This document shows, one piece after another, positions 12,975 through 24,720 of a DNA stretch of 64,000 nucleotides. Numbering within the stretch: the stretch's first letter is position 1; every line of letters starts with the position of its first letter. Source of the DNA: Prosopocoilus inquinatus. Taxonomy: Eukaryota > Arthropoda > Insecta > Coleoptera > Lucanidae. A program made the translations under genes and the position numbers. Below the pieces are notes generated by a model that was not told the DNA's origin, did no database searches, and saw nothing but the letters and a program-made list of their open reading frames with translations. The stretch spans positions 1 through 64,000 of the forward strand of contig JAYKNF010000030.1 in NCBI GenBank assembly GCA_036172665.1. Direction: 5' to 3'.

Positions 12975-13071
12975 AGTTTTGAACGAAATAACACCTATTA
13001 GCGTTGTTCCTGTGATGTATCTAACTTTGATTTGAAGTACGAAGTTCTCGGACGCTGCAGAAGCTGGAAAT
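12975..13071 (+). repeat. 97-bp monomer (52-bp deletion)
   Basis: Same breakpoints as at 9,451. It has CACCTATTAG and the CGCTGCAG 3' end, which puts it with 24,080, 38,625 and 55,548. The next unit is the rare ATATCTATCATG form with GACATTACG. Confidence 0.96.
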
Positions 13072-13302
13072 AGTTTTGAACGAAATAACACGTATTAGCG
13101 TTGTTCCTGTGATGTATCTAATCGATCCTTACATATCTATCATGTTATTTGACATTACGATGGACTCCAGTAACTCTGATGTGAGATACGAAGTTTTCGG
13201 ACGCAGCAGAAGCTGGAAATAGTTTTGAACGAAATAACACGTATTAGCGTTGTTCCTGTGATGTATCTAATCGATCCTTACTTATCTATCTTGTTATTTG
13301 AC

Positions 13303-13323
13303 GTTACGATGGACTCCAGTAAC
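13303..13323. other. Bulged inverted repeat inside monomer (positions 83-103)
   Basis: In the reference unit GTTAC, then GA, then TGGA faces TCCA and GTAAC around a single central C. The two 9-base arms are perfect complements except for the unpaired GA. The motif recurs in the majority of monomers. The common G/A polymorphism at position 88 falls in the unpaired GA and leaves the arms unchanged. Whether it forms a structure or binds a protein is unknown. Confidence 0.6.
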
Positions 13324-13352
13324 TTTGATTTGAGATACGATGTTCTCGGACG

Positions 13353-13364
13353 CAGCAGAAGCTG
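13353..13364. other. Short inverted repeat CAGC-AGAA-GCTG (positions 133-144)
   Basis: Four-base complementary arms around AGAA, near the 3' end of the unit as numbered here. It is present in nearly every monomer. The arms are too short to be convincing as a structure alone, but this is one of the least variable parts of the unit. Exceptions are the GCTGCAG, CATAGGC and GCTAG variants. Confidence 0.4.
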
Positions 13365-14609
13365 GAAATAGTTTTGAACGAAATAACACGTGTTAGCGTT
13401 GTTCCTGTGATGTATCTAATCGACCCTTACTTATCTATCTTGTTATTTGACGTTACAATGGACTCCAGTAACTCCGATGTGAGATACGAATTTCTCGGAC
13501 GCAGCAGAAGCTGGAAATAGTTTTGAACGAAACAACACGTATTAGCGTTGTTCCTGTGATGTATCTAATCGATCCTTACTTATCTATCTTCTTATTTGAC
13601 GTTACGATGGACTCCAGTAACTTTGGTTTGAGATACGAAGTTCTCGGATGCAGCAGAAGCTGGAAATAGTTTTGAACGAAATAACACGTGTTAGCGTTGT
13701 TCCTGTGATGTATCTAATCGACCCTTACTTATCTATCTTGTTATTTGACGTTACAATGGACTCCAGTAACTCCGATGTGAGATACGAAGTTTTCGGACGC
13801 AGCAGAAGCTGGAAATAGTTTTGAACGAAACAACACGTATTAGCGTTGTTCCTGTGATGGATCTAATCGATCCTTACTTATCTATCTTGTTATTTGACGT
13901 TACGATGGACTCCAGTATCTCTGATGTGAGATACGAAATTCTCGGACGCAGCAGAAGCTGGAAATAGTTTTGAACGAAATAACACGTATTACCGTTGTTC
14001 CTGTGTTGTATCTAATCGATCCTTACTTATCTATCATATTATTTGACGTTACGATGGACTCCAGTAACTTTGATTTGAAGTACGAAGTTCTCGGACGCAG
14101 CAGAAGCTGGAAATAGTTTTGAACGAAATAACACGTATTAGCGTTGTTCCTGTGATGTATCTAATCGATCCCTACTTTTCTATCTTGTTATTTGACGTTA
14201 CGATGGACTCCAGTATCTCTGATGTGAGATACGAAGTTTTCGGACGCAGCAGAAGCTGGAAATAGTTTTGAACGAAATAACACGTATTAGCGTTGTTCCT
14301 GTGATGTATCTAATCGATCCTTACATATCTATCATGTTATTTGACATTACGATGGACTCCAGTAACTCTGATGTGAGATACGAAGTTTTCGGACGCAGCA
14401 GAAGCTGGAAATAGTTTTGAACGAAACAACACGTATTAGCGTTGTTCCTGTGATGTATCTAATCGATCCTTACTTATCTATCATATTATTTGACGTTACG
14501 ATGGACTCCAGTAACACCGATGTGAGATACGAAGTTCTCGGACGCAGCAGAAGCTGGAAATAGTTTAGAACGAAATAACACGCATTAACGTTGCTCCTGT
14601 GTTGTATCT

Positions 14610-16047
14610 AATCGATCCTTACTTATCTATCATATTATTTGACGTTACGATGGACTCCAGTAACTTTGATTTGAAGTACGAAATTCTCGGACGCAGCAGA
14701 AGCTGGAAATAGTTTTGAACGAAATAACACGTATTAGCGTTGTTCCTGTGTTGTATCTAATCGATCCTTACTTATCTATCATATTATTTGACGTTACGAT
14801 GGACTCCAGTAACTTTGATTTGAAGTACGAAGTTCTCGGACGCAGCAGAAGCTGGAAATAGTTTTGAACGAAATAACACGTATTAGCGTTGTTCCTGTGA
14901 TGTATCTAACTTTGATTTGAAGTACGAAGTTCTCGGACGCTGCAGAAGCTGGAAATAGTTTTGAACGAAATAACACGTATTAGCGTTGTTCCTGTGATGT
15001 ATCTAATCGATCCTTACTTATCTATCTTGTTATTTGACGTTACGATGGACTGCAGTAACTTTGATTTGAGATACGCAGTTCTCGGACGCAGCAGAAGCTG
15101 GAAATAGTTTTGAACGAAATAACACGTGTTAGCGTTGTTCCTGTGATGTACCTAATAGACCCTTACTTATCTATCTTGTTATTTGACGTTACGATGGACT
15201 CCAGTAACTCCGATGGGAGATACGAAGTTCTCGGACGCAGCAGAAGCTGGAAATAGTTTAGAACGAAATAACACGTATTAGCGTTGTTCCTTTGATGTAT
15301 CTAATCGATCCTTACTTATCTATCTTGTTATTTGACGTTACGATGGACTCCAGTAACTTTGATTTGAGATACGAAGTTCTCGGACGCAGCAGAAGCTGGA
15401 AATAGTTTTGAACGAAATAACACGTGTTAGCGTTGTTCCTGTGATGTATCTAATCGACCCTTACTTATCTATCTTGTTATTTGACGTTACAATGGACTCC
15501 AGTAACTCCGATGTGAGATACGAATTTCTCGGACGCAGCAGAAGCTGGAAATAGTTTTGAACGAAACAACACGTATTAGCGTTGTTCCTGTGATGTATCT
15601 AATCGATCCTTACTTATCTATCTTCTTATTTGAGGTTACGATGGACTCCAGTAACTTTGGTTTGAGATACGAAGTTCTCGGACGCAGCAGAAGCTGGAAA
15701 TAGTTTTGAACGAAATAACACGTGTTAGCGTTGTTCCTGTGATGTATCTAATCGACCCTTACTTATCTATCTTGTTATTTGACGTTACAATGGACTCCAG
15801 TAACTCCGATGTGAGATACGAAGTTTTCGGACGCAGCAGAAGCTGGAAATAGTTTTGAACGAAATAACACGTGTTAGCGTTGTTCCTGTGATGTATCTAA
15901 TCGACCCTTACTTATCTATCTTGTTATTTGACGTTACAATGGACTCCAGTAACTTTGATTTGAAGTACGAAGTTCTCGGACGCAGCAGAAGCTGGAAATA
16001 GTTTTGAACGAAATAAAACGTATTAGCGTTGTTCCTGTGATGTATCT
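14610..16047. repeat. 1,438-bp tandem duplication, copy 1
   Basis: Nine full units plus one 97-bp unit, directly followed by a second copy. Shared unusual states include TTTGAGGTTACG (15,630), GATACGCAGTTCTCGG (15,070) and CCTAATAGACCC (about 15,151). Confidence 0.92.
14860..14956 (+). repeat. 97-bp monomer (52-bp deletion)
   Basis: Same breakpoints, but with the ordinary CACGTATTAG at 18-27 and the CGCTGCAG end. Only the copy at 16,298 shares this combination, as expected from the 1,438-bp tandem duplication that contains both. Confidence 0.96.
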
Positions 16048-17540
16048 AAACGATCCTTACTTATCTATCATATTATTTGACGTTACGATGGACTCCAGTA
16101 ACTTTGATTTGAAGTACGAAATTCTCGGACGCAGCAGAAGCTGGAAATAGTTTTGAACGAAATAACACGTATTAGCGTTGTTCCTGTGTTGTATCTAATC
16201 GATCCTTACTTATCTATCATATTATTTGACGTTACGATGGACTCCAGTAACTTTGATTTGAAGTACGAAGTTCTCGGACGCAGCAGAAGCTGGAAATAGT
16301 TTTGAACGAAATAACACGTATTAGCGTTGTTCCTGTGATGTATCTAACTTTGATTTGAAGTACGAAGTTCTCGGACGCTGCAGAAGCTGGAAATAGTTTT
16401 GAACGAAATAACACGTATTAGCGTTGTTCCTGTGATGTATCTAATCGATCCTTACTTATCTATCTTGTTATTTGACGTTACGATGGACTGCAGTAACTTT
16501 GATTTGAGATACGCAGTTCTCGGACGCAGCAGAAGCTGGAAATAGTTTTGAACGAAATAACACGTGTTAGCGTTGTTCCTGTGATGTACCTAATAGACCC
16601 TTACTTATCTATCTTGTTATTTGACGTTACGATGGACTCCAGTAACTCCGATGGGAGATACGAAGTTCTCGGACGCAGCAGAAGCTGGAAATAGTTTAGA
16701 ACGAAATAACACGTATTAGCGTTGTTCCTTTGATGTATCTAATCGATCCTTACTTATCTATCTTGTTATTTGACGTTACGATGGACTCCAGTAACTTTGA
16801 TTTGAGATACGAAGTTCTCGGACGCAGCAGAAGCTGGAAATAGTTTTGAACGAAATAACACGTGTTAGCGTTGTTCCTGTGATGTATCTAATCGACCCTT
16901 ACTTATCTATCTTGTTATTTGACGTTACAATGGACTCCAGTAACTCCGATGTGAGATACGAATTTCTCGGACGCAGCAGAAGCTGGAAATAGTTTTGAAC
17001 GAAACAACACGTATTAGCGTTGTTCCTGTGATGTATCTAATCGATCCTTACTTATCTATCTTCTTATTTGAGGTTACGATGGACTCCAGTAACTTTGGTT
17101 TGAGATACGAAGTTCTCGGACGCAGCAGAAGCTGGAAATAGTTTTGAACGAAATAACACGTGGTAGCGTTGTTCCTGTGATGTATCTAATCGACCCTTAC
17201 TTATCTATCTTGTTATTTGACGTTACAATGGACTCCAGTAACTCCGATGTGAGATACGAAGTTTTCGGACGCAGCAGAAGCTGGAAATAGTTTTGAACGA
17301 AATAACACGTGTTAGCGTTGTTCCTGTGATGTATCTAATCGACCCTTACTTATCTATCTTGTTATTTGACGTTACAATGGACTCCAGTAACTTTGATTTG
17401 AAGTACGAAGTTCTCGGACGCAGCAGAAGCTGGAAATAGTTTTGAACGAAATAAAACGTATTAGCGTTGTTCCTGTGATGTATCTAATCGATCCTTACTT
17501 ATCTATCATATTATTTGACGTTACGATGGACTCCAGTAAC
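16048..17540. repeat. 1,438-bp tandem duplication, copy 2
   Basis: Repeats 14,610-16,047 and continues about 55 bp into the next cycle before diverging at about 17,540 (CCGATGTG in place of TTTGATTTG). Among the few differences are CGTGGTAGCG (about 17,158) and TATCTAAACGATCC at the joint (about 16,044). Confidence 0.92.
16298..16394 (+). repeat. 97-bp monomer (52-bp deletion)
   Basis: Second member of the 14,860/16,298 pair, exactly 1,438 bp downstream with the same CACGTATTAG and CGCTGCAG states. Confidence 0.96.
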
Positions 17541-18519
17541 TCCGATGTGAGATACGAAGTTCTCGGACGCAGCAGAAGCTGGAAATAGTTTTGAACGATA
17601 CAACACGTATTAGCGTTGTTCCTGTGTTGTATCTAATCGATCCTTACTTATCTATCATATTATTTGACGTTACGATGGACTCCAGTAACTTTGAATTGAA
17701 GTACGAAGTTCTCGGACGCAGCAGAAGCTGGAAATAGTTTTGAACGAAATAGCACGTGTTAGCGTTGTTCCTGTGATGTATCTAATCGACCCTTACTTAT
17801 CTATCTTGTTATTTGACATTACGATGGACTCCAGTAACTTTGATTTGAAGTACGAAATTCTCGGACGCAGCAGAAGCTGGAAATAGTTTTGAACGAAATA
17901 ACACGTATTAGCGTTGTTCCTGTGATGTATCTAATCGACCCTTACTTATCTATCTTGATATTTGACGTTACAATTGACTCCAGTAACTCCGATGTGAGAT
18001 ACGAATTTCTCGGACGCAGCAGAAGCTGGAAATAGTTTAGAACGAAATAACACGTATTAACGTTGTTCCTGTGTTGTATCTAATCTATCCTTACTTATCT
18101 ATCATATTATTTGACGTTACGATGGACTCCAGTAACTTTGATTTGAAGTACGAAGTTCTCGGACGCAGCAGAAGCTGGAAATAGTTTTGAACGAAACAAC
18201 ACGTATTAGCGTTGTTCCTGTGATGTATCTAATCGATCCTTACTTATCTATCTTGTTATTTGACGTTACGATGGACTCCTGTAACTTTGGTTTGAGATAC
18301 GAAGTTCTCGGACGCAGCAGAAGCTGGAAATAGTTTTGAACGAAATAACACGTGTTAGCGTTGTTCCTGTGATGTATCTAATCGATCCTTACTTATCTAT
18401 CTTGTTATTTGACGTTACGATGGACTCCAGTAACTTAGATTTGAGATACGAAGTTCTCGGACGCAGGAGAAGCTGGAAATAGTTTTGAACGAAATAACAC
18501 GTGTTAGCGTTGTTCCTGT

Positions 18520-20848
18520 GATGTATCTAATCGACCCTTACTTATCTATCTTGTTATTTGACGTTACAATGGACTCCAGTAACTCCGATGTGAGATACGA
18601 AGTTTTCGGACGCAGCAGAAGCTGGAAATAGTTTTGAACGAAACAACATGTATTAGCGTTGTTCCTGTGATGTATCTAATCGATCCTTACTTATCTATCT
18701 TGTTATTTGACGTTACGATGGACTCCAGTAACTCTGATGTGAGATACGAAGTTTTCGGACGCAGCAGAAGCTGGATATAGTTTCGAACGAAACAACACGT
18801 ATTAGCGTTGTTAATATGATGTATCTAATCGATCCTTACTTATCTATCTTGTTATTTGACGTTACGATGTACTCCAGTAACTTTGATTTGAGATACGAAA
18901 TTCTCGGACGCAGCAGAAGCTGGAAATAGTTTCGAACGAAACAACACGTATTAGCGTCGTTCCTGTGATGTATCTAATCGATCTTTACTTATCTATCATC
19001 TTATTTGACGTTACGATAGACTTCAGTAACTCTGATGTGTGATACGAAGTTTTCGGACGCAGCAGAAGCTAGAAATAGTTTTGAACGAAACAACACGTCT
19101 TAGCGTTGTTCGTGTGTTGTATCTAATCGATCCTTACTTATCTATCATATTATTTGACGTTACGATGGACTCCAGTAACTTTGATTTGAAGTACGAAGTT
19201 CTCGGACGCAGCAGAAGCTGGAAATAGATTTGAACGAAATAAAACGTATTAGCGTTGTTCCTGTGATGTATCTAATCGATCCTTACTTATCTATTATATT
19301 ATTTGACGTTACGATGGACTCCAGTAACTTTGATTTGAAGTACGAAGTTCTCGGACGCAGCAGAAGCTGGAAATAGTTTTGAACGAAATAAAACGTATTA
19401 GCGTTGTTCCTGTGATGTATCCAATCGATCCTTACTTATCTATCTTGTTATTTGACGTTACGATGGACTCCAATAACTCTGATGTGAGATACGAAGTTTT
19501 CGGACGCAGCAGAAGCTGGAAATAGTTTCGAACGAAACAACACGTATTAGCGTTGTTAATATGATGTATCTAATCGATCCTTACTTATCTATCTTGTTAT
19601 TTGACGTTACGATGTACTCCAGTAACTTTGATTTGAGATACGAAATTCTCGGACGCAGCAGAAGCTGGAAATAGTTTCGAACGAAACAACACGTATTAGC
19701 GTCGTTCCTGTGATGTATCTAATCGATCCTTACTTATCTATCTTGTTATTTGACGTTACGATGGACTCCAGTAACTCCGATGGGAGATACGAAGTTCTCG
19801 GACGCAGCAGAAGCTGGAAATAGTTTAGAACGAAATAACACGTATTAGCATTGTTCCTTTGATGTATCTAATCGATCCTTACTTATCTATCTTGTTATTT
19901 GACGTTACGATGGACTCCAGTAACTTTGATTTGAGATACGAAGTTCTCGGACGCAGCAGAAGCTGGAAATAGTTTTGAACGAAATAACACGTGTTAGCGT
20001 TGTTCCTGTGATGTACCTAATCGACCCTTACTTATCTATCTTGTTATTTGACGTTACAATGGACTCCAGTAACTCCGATGTGAGATACGAATTTCTCGGA
20101 CGCAGCAGAAGCTGGAAATAGTTTTGAACGAAACAACACGTATTAGCGTTGTTAATGTGATGTATCTAATCGATCCTTACTTATCTATCTTGTTATTTGA
20201 CGTTACGATGGACTCCAGTAACTTTGATTTGAGATAAGATGTTCTCGGACGTAGCAGAAGCTGGAAATAGTTTTGAACGAAACAACACGTATTAGCGTTG
20301 TTCCTGTGTTGTATCTAATCGATCCTTACTTATCTATCATATTATTTGACGTTACGATGGACTCCAGTAGCTTTGATTTGAGATACGAAGTTTTCGGACG
20401 CAGCAGAAGCTGGAAATAGTTTTGAACGAAACAACACGTATTGGCGTTGTTCCTGTGATGTATCTAATCGATCCTTACTTATCTATCTTGTTATTTGACG
20501 TTACGATGGACTCCAGTAACTTTGATTAGAGATACGAAGTTTTCGGACGCAGCAGAAGCTGGAAATAGTTTTGAACGAAACAACACGTATTAGCGTTGTT
20601 CCTGTGATGTATCTAATCGATCCTTACTTATCTATCTTGTTATTTGACGTTACGATGGACTGCAGTAACTTTGATTTGAGATACGAAGTTCTCGGACGCA
20701 GCAGAAGCTGGAAATAGTTTTGAAAGAAATAACACGTGTTAGCGTTGTTCCTGTAATATACCTAATCGACCCTTACTTATCTATCTTGTTATTTGACGTT
20801 ACGATGGACTCCAGTAACTCCGATGGGAGATACGAAGTTCTCGGACGC
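18520..20848. repeat. Higher-order block F, copy 1
   Basis: A 2.33-kb block repeated at 21,586-23,914 (offset 3,066). It includes rare units with CACGTCTTAGCG plus GTTCGTGTG, GATAGACTTC and TGTGTGATACG. It ends exactly at the 63-bp deletion junction. Confidence 0.92.
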
Positions 20849-20950
20849 AAATCGATCCTTACTTATCTATCTTGTTATTTGACGTTACGATGGACTGCAG
20901 TAACTTTGATTTGAGATACGAAGTTCTCGGACGCAGCAGAAGCTGGAAAT
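20716..20950 (+). repeat. Monomer pair with 63-bp deletion
   Basis: Two units total 235 bp. The sequence jumps from GGACGCA (position 134) to AATCGATCC (position 49 of the next unit) at about 20,849, with no microhomology that I can see. The homologous site at 23,914 is intact, so the event came after the 3,066-bp-spaced duplication or removed material only from this copy. Confidence 0.94.
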
Positions 20951-21598
20951 AGTTTTGAACGAAATAACACGTGTTAGCGTTGTTCCTGTGATGTACCTAA
21001 TCGACCCTTACTTATCTATCTTGTTATTTGACGTTACGATGGACTCCAGTAACTCCGATGGGAGATACGAAGTTCTCGGACGCAGCAGAAGCTGGAAATA
21101 GTTTAGAACGAAATAACACGTATTAACGTTGTTCCTGTGTTGTATCTAATCTATCCTTACTTATCTATCATATTATTTGACGTTACGATGGACTCCAGTA
21201 ACTTTGATTTGAAGTACGAAGTTCTCGGACGCAGCAGAAGCTGGAAATAGTTTTGAACGAAACAACACGTATTAGCGTTGTTCCTGTGATGTATCTAATC
21301 GATCCTTACTTATCTATCTTGTTATTTGACGTTACGATGGACTCCTGTAACTTTGGTTTGAGATACGAAGTTCTCGGACGCAGCAGAAGCTGGAAATAGT
21401 TTTGAACGAAATAACACGTGTTAGCGTTGTTCCTGTGATGTATCTAATCGACCCTTACTTATCTATCTTGTTATTTGACGTTACAATGGACTCCAGTAAC
21501 TTTGATTTGAAGTACGAAGTTCTCGGACGCAGCAGAAGCTGGAAATAGTTTTGAACGAAATAAAACGTATTAGCGTTGTTCCTGTGATGTATCTAATC
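20850..21598. repeat. Higher-order block G, copy 1
   Basis: 749 bp lying between the two block F copies. It matches 24,769-25,517 (offset 3,919) and 30,937-31,685. The left edge is the 63-bp deletion junction, which shows that the deletion fused sequence that elsewhere lies downstream of 24,769. Confidence 0.88.
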
Positions 21599-23914
21599 GA
21601 CCCTTACTTATCTATCTTGTTATTTGACGTTACAATGGACTCCAGTAACTCCGATGTGAGATACGAAGTTTTCGGATGCAGCAGAAGCTGGAAATAGTTT
21701 TGAACGAAACAACATGTATTAGCGTTGTTCCTGTGATGTATCTAATCGATCCTTACTTATCTATCTTGTTATTTGACGTTACGATGGACTCCAGTAACTC
21801 TGATGTGAGATACGAAGTTTTCGGACGCAGCAGAAGCTGGATATAGTTTCGAACGAAACAACACGTATTAGCGTTGTTAATATGATGTATCTAATCGATC
21901 CTTACTTATCTATCTTGTTATTTGACGTTACGATGTACTCCAGTAACTTTGATTTGAGATACGAAATTCTCGGACGCAGCAGAAGCTGGAAATAGTTTCG
22001 AACGAAACAACACGTATTAGCGTCGTTCCTGTGATGTATCTAATCGATCTTTACTTATCTATCATCTTATTTGACGTTACGATAGACTTCAGTAACTCTG
22101 ATGTGTGATACGAAGTTTTCGGACGCAGCAGAAGCTAGAAATAGTTTTGAACGAAACAACACGTCTTAGCGTTGTTCGTGTGTTGTATCTAATCGATCCT
22201 TACTTATCTATCATATTATTTGACGTTACGATGGACTCCAGTAACTTTGATTTGAAGTACGAAGTTCTCGGACGCAGCAGAAGCTGGAAATAGATTTGAA
22301 CGAAATAAAACGTATTAGCGTTGTTCCTGTGATGTATCTAATCGATCCTTACTTATCTATTATATTATTTGACGTTACGATGGACTCCAGTAACTTTGAT
22401 TTGAAGTACGAAGTTCTCGGACGCAGCAGAAGCTGGAAATAGTTTTGAACGAAATAAAACGTATTAGCGTTGTTCCTGTGATGTATCCAATCGATCCTTA
22501 CTTATCTATCTTGTTATTTGACGTTACGATGGACTCCAATAACTCTGATGTGAGATACGAAGTTTTCGGACGCAGCAGAAGCTGGAAATAGTTTCGAACG
22601 AAACAACACGTATTAGCGTTGTTAATATGATGTATCTAATCGATCCTTACTTATCTATCTTGTTATTTGACGTTACGATGTACTCCAGTAACTTTGATTT
22701 GAGATACGAAATTCTCGGACGCAGCAGAAGCTGGAAATAGTTTCGAACGAAACAACACGTATTAGCGTCGTTCCTGTGATGTATCTAATCGATCCTTACT
22801 TATCTATCTTGTTATTTGACGTTACGATGGACTCCAGTAACTCCGATGGGAGATACGAAGTTCTCGGACGCAGCAGAAGCTGGAAATAGTTTAGAACGAA
22901 ATAACACGTATTAGCATTGTTCCTTTGATGTATCTAATCGATCCTTACTTATCTATCTTGTTATTTGACGTTACGATGGACTCCAGTAACTTTGATTTGA
23001 GATACGAAGTTCTCGGACGCAGCAGAAGCTGGAAATAGTTTTGAACGAAATAACACGTGTTAGCGTTGTTCCTGTGATGTACCTAATCGACCCTTACTTA
23101 TCTATCTTGTTATTTGACGTTACAATGGACTCCAGTAACTCCGATGTGAGATACGAATTTCTCGGACGCAGCAGAAGCTGGAAATAGTTTTGAACGAAAC
23201 AACACGTATTAGCGTTGTTAATGTGATGTATCTAATCGATCCTTACTTATCTATCTTGTTATTTGACGTTACGATGGACTCCAGTAACTTTGATTTGAGA
23301 TAAGATGTTCTCGGACGTAGCAGAAGCTGGAAATAGTTTTGAACGAAACAACACGTATTAGCGTTGTTCCTGTGTTGTATCTAATCGATCCTTACTTATC
23401 TATCATATTATTTGACGTTACGATGGACTCCAGTAGCTTTGATTTGAGATACGAAGTTTTCGGACGCAGCAGAAGCTGGAAATAGTTTTGAACGAAACAA
23501 CACGTATTGGCGTTGTTCCTGTGATGTATCTAATCGATCCTTACTTATCTATCTTGTTATTTGACGTTACGATGGACTCCAGTAACTTTGATTAGAGATA
23601 CGAAGTTTTCGGACGCAGCAGAAGCTGGAAATAGTTTTGAACGAAACAACACGTATTAGCGTTGTTCCTGTGATGTATCTAATCGATCCTTACTTATCTA
23701 TCTTGTTATTTGACGTTACGATGGACTGCAGTAACTTTGATTTGAGATACGAAGTTCTCGGACGCAGCAGAAGCTGGAAATAGTTTTGAAAGAAATAACA
23801 CGTGTTAGCGTTGTTCCTGTAATATACCTAATCGACCCTTACTTATCTATCTTGTTATTTGACGTTACGATGGACTCCAGTAACTCCGATGGGAGATACG
23901 AAGTTCTCGGACGC
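21586..23914. repeat. Higher-order block F, copy 2
   Basis: Partner of 18,520-20,848. It keeps the intact sequence across the point where copy 1 is deleted. A private change is CGGATGCAG near 21,674. Much of it from 22,470 on is found again at 37,015. Confidence 0.92.
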
Positions 23915-24079
23915 AGCAGAAGCTGGAAATAGTTTTGAACGAAATAACACGTATTAGCGTTGTTCCTGTGTTGTATCTAATCGATCCTTACTTATCTATC
24001 ATATTATTTGACGTTACGATGGACTCCAGTAACTTTGATTTGAAGTACGAAGTTCTCGGACGCAGCAGAAGCTGGAAAT

Positions 24080-24176
24080 AGTTTTGAACGAAATAACACC
24101 TATTAGCGTTGTTCCTGTGATGTATCTAACTTTGATTTGAAGTACGAAGTTCTCGGACGCTGCAGAAGCTGGAAAT
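24080..24176 (+). repeat. 97-bp monomer (52-bp deletion)
   Basis: CACCTATTAG and CGCTGCAG states, followed by the ATATCTATCATG unit. It is the counterpart of 38,625 at offset 14,545. Confidence 0.96.
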
Positions 24177-24623
24177 AGTTTTGAACGAAATAACACGTAT
24201 TAGCGTTGTTCCTGTGATGTATCTAATCGATCCTTACATATCTATCATGTTATTTGACATTACGATGGACTCCAGTAACTCTGATGTGAGATACGAAGTT
24301 TTCGGACGCAGCAGAAGCTGGAAATAGTTTTGAACGAAATAACACATGTTAGCGTTGTTCCTGTGATGTATCTAATCGACCCTTACTTATCTATCTTGTC
24401 ATTTGACGTTACAATGGACTCCAGTAACTCCGATGTGAGATACGAATTTCTCGGACGCAGCAGAAGCTGGAAATAGTTTTGAACGAAATAACACGTATTA
24501 GCGTTGTTCCTGTGTTGTATCTAATCGATCCTTACTTATCTATCATATTATTTGAAGTTACGATGGACTCCAGTAACTTTGATTTGAAGTACGAAGTTCT
24601 CGGACGCAGCAGAAGCTGGAAAT

Positions 24624-24720
24624 AGTTTTGAACGAAATAACACCTATTAGCGTTGTTCCTGTGATGTATCTAACTTTGATTTGAAGTACGAAGTTTTCGG
24701 ACGCAGCAGAAGCTGGAAAT
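24624..24720 (+). repeat. 97-bp monomer (52-bp deletion)
   Basis: Only 544 bp after the copy at 24,080 but of another lineage: CACCTATTAG with a GTTTTCGGACGCAGCAG 3' end. It is the counterpart of 39,169. Confidence 0.96.

Larger units (their letters stand above)
13221..13369 (+). repeat. Reference monomer (close to consensus)
   Basis: A full 149-bp unit that differs from my majority-rule consensus at one place I can see (position 121, A to T, giving GATACGATG). I use it as the reference frame for monomer positions quoted elsewhere. It carries the majority state at the diagnostic sites: T6, T15, A23, A41, T55, TTG at 71-73, G88, TTTGATTTG at 104-112 and GA at 114-115. Confidence 0.9.
12284..13910. 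repeat. Higher-order block E, copy 1
   Basis: Aligns to about 54,857-56,483 at offset 42,573. Shared rare states include GATTTTAGATACG, the 97-bp unit with CGCTGCAG, CTCGGATGCAG (near 13,645) and GATGGATCTAATCG (near 13,856). A patch at about 12,780-12,845 does not match the partner. Confidence 0.85.

Noticed and set aside
13301..13312. TGACGT within TTTGACGTTACG as a CRE-like transcription factor site
   Set aside because: A six-base match in a repeated unit is expected by chance and there is no promoter context. Transcription of the satellite cannot be inferred from it.
19039..19227. 62-codon plus-strand frames at 19,039, 22,105, 32,937 and 59,180
   Set aside because: These come from the unit with TGTGTGATACG, which alters the local stop pattern. 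They have a GTG start, no supporting signals and a purely satellite-derived sequence.
20720..20914. 64-codon plus-strand frame
   Set aside because: It crosses the 63-bp deletion joint and is a frame accident.
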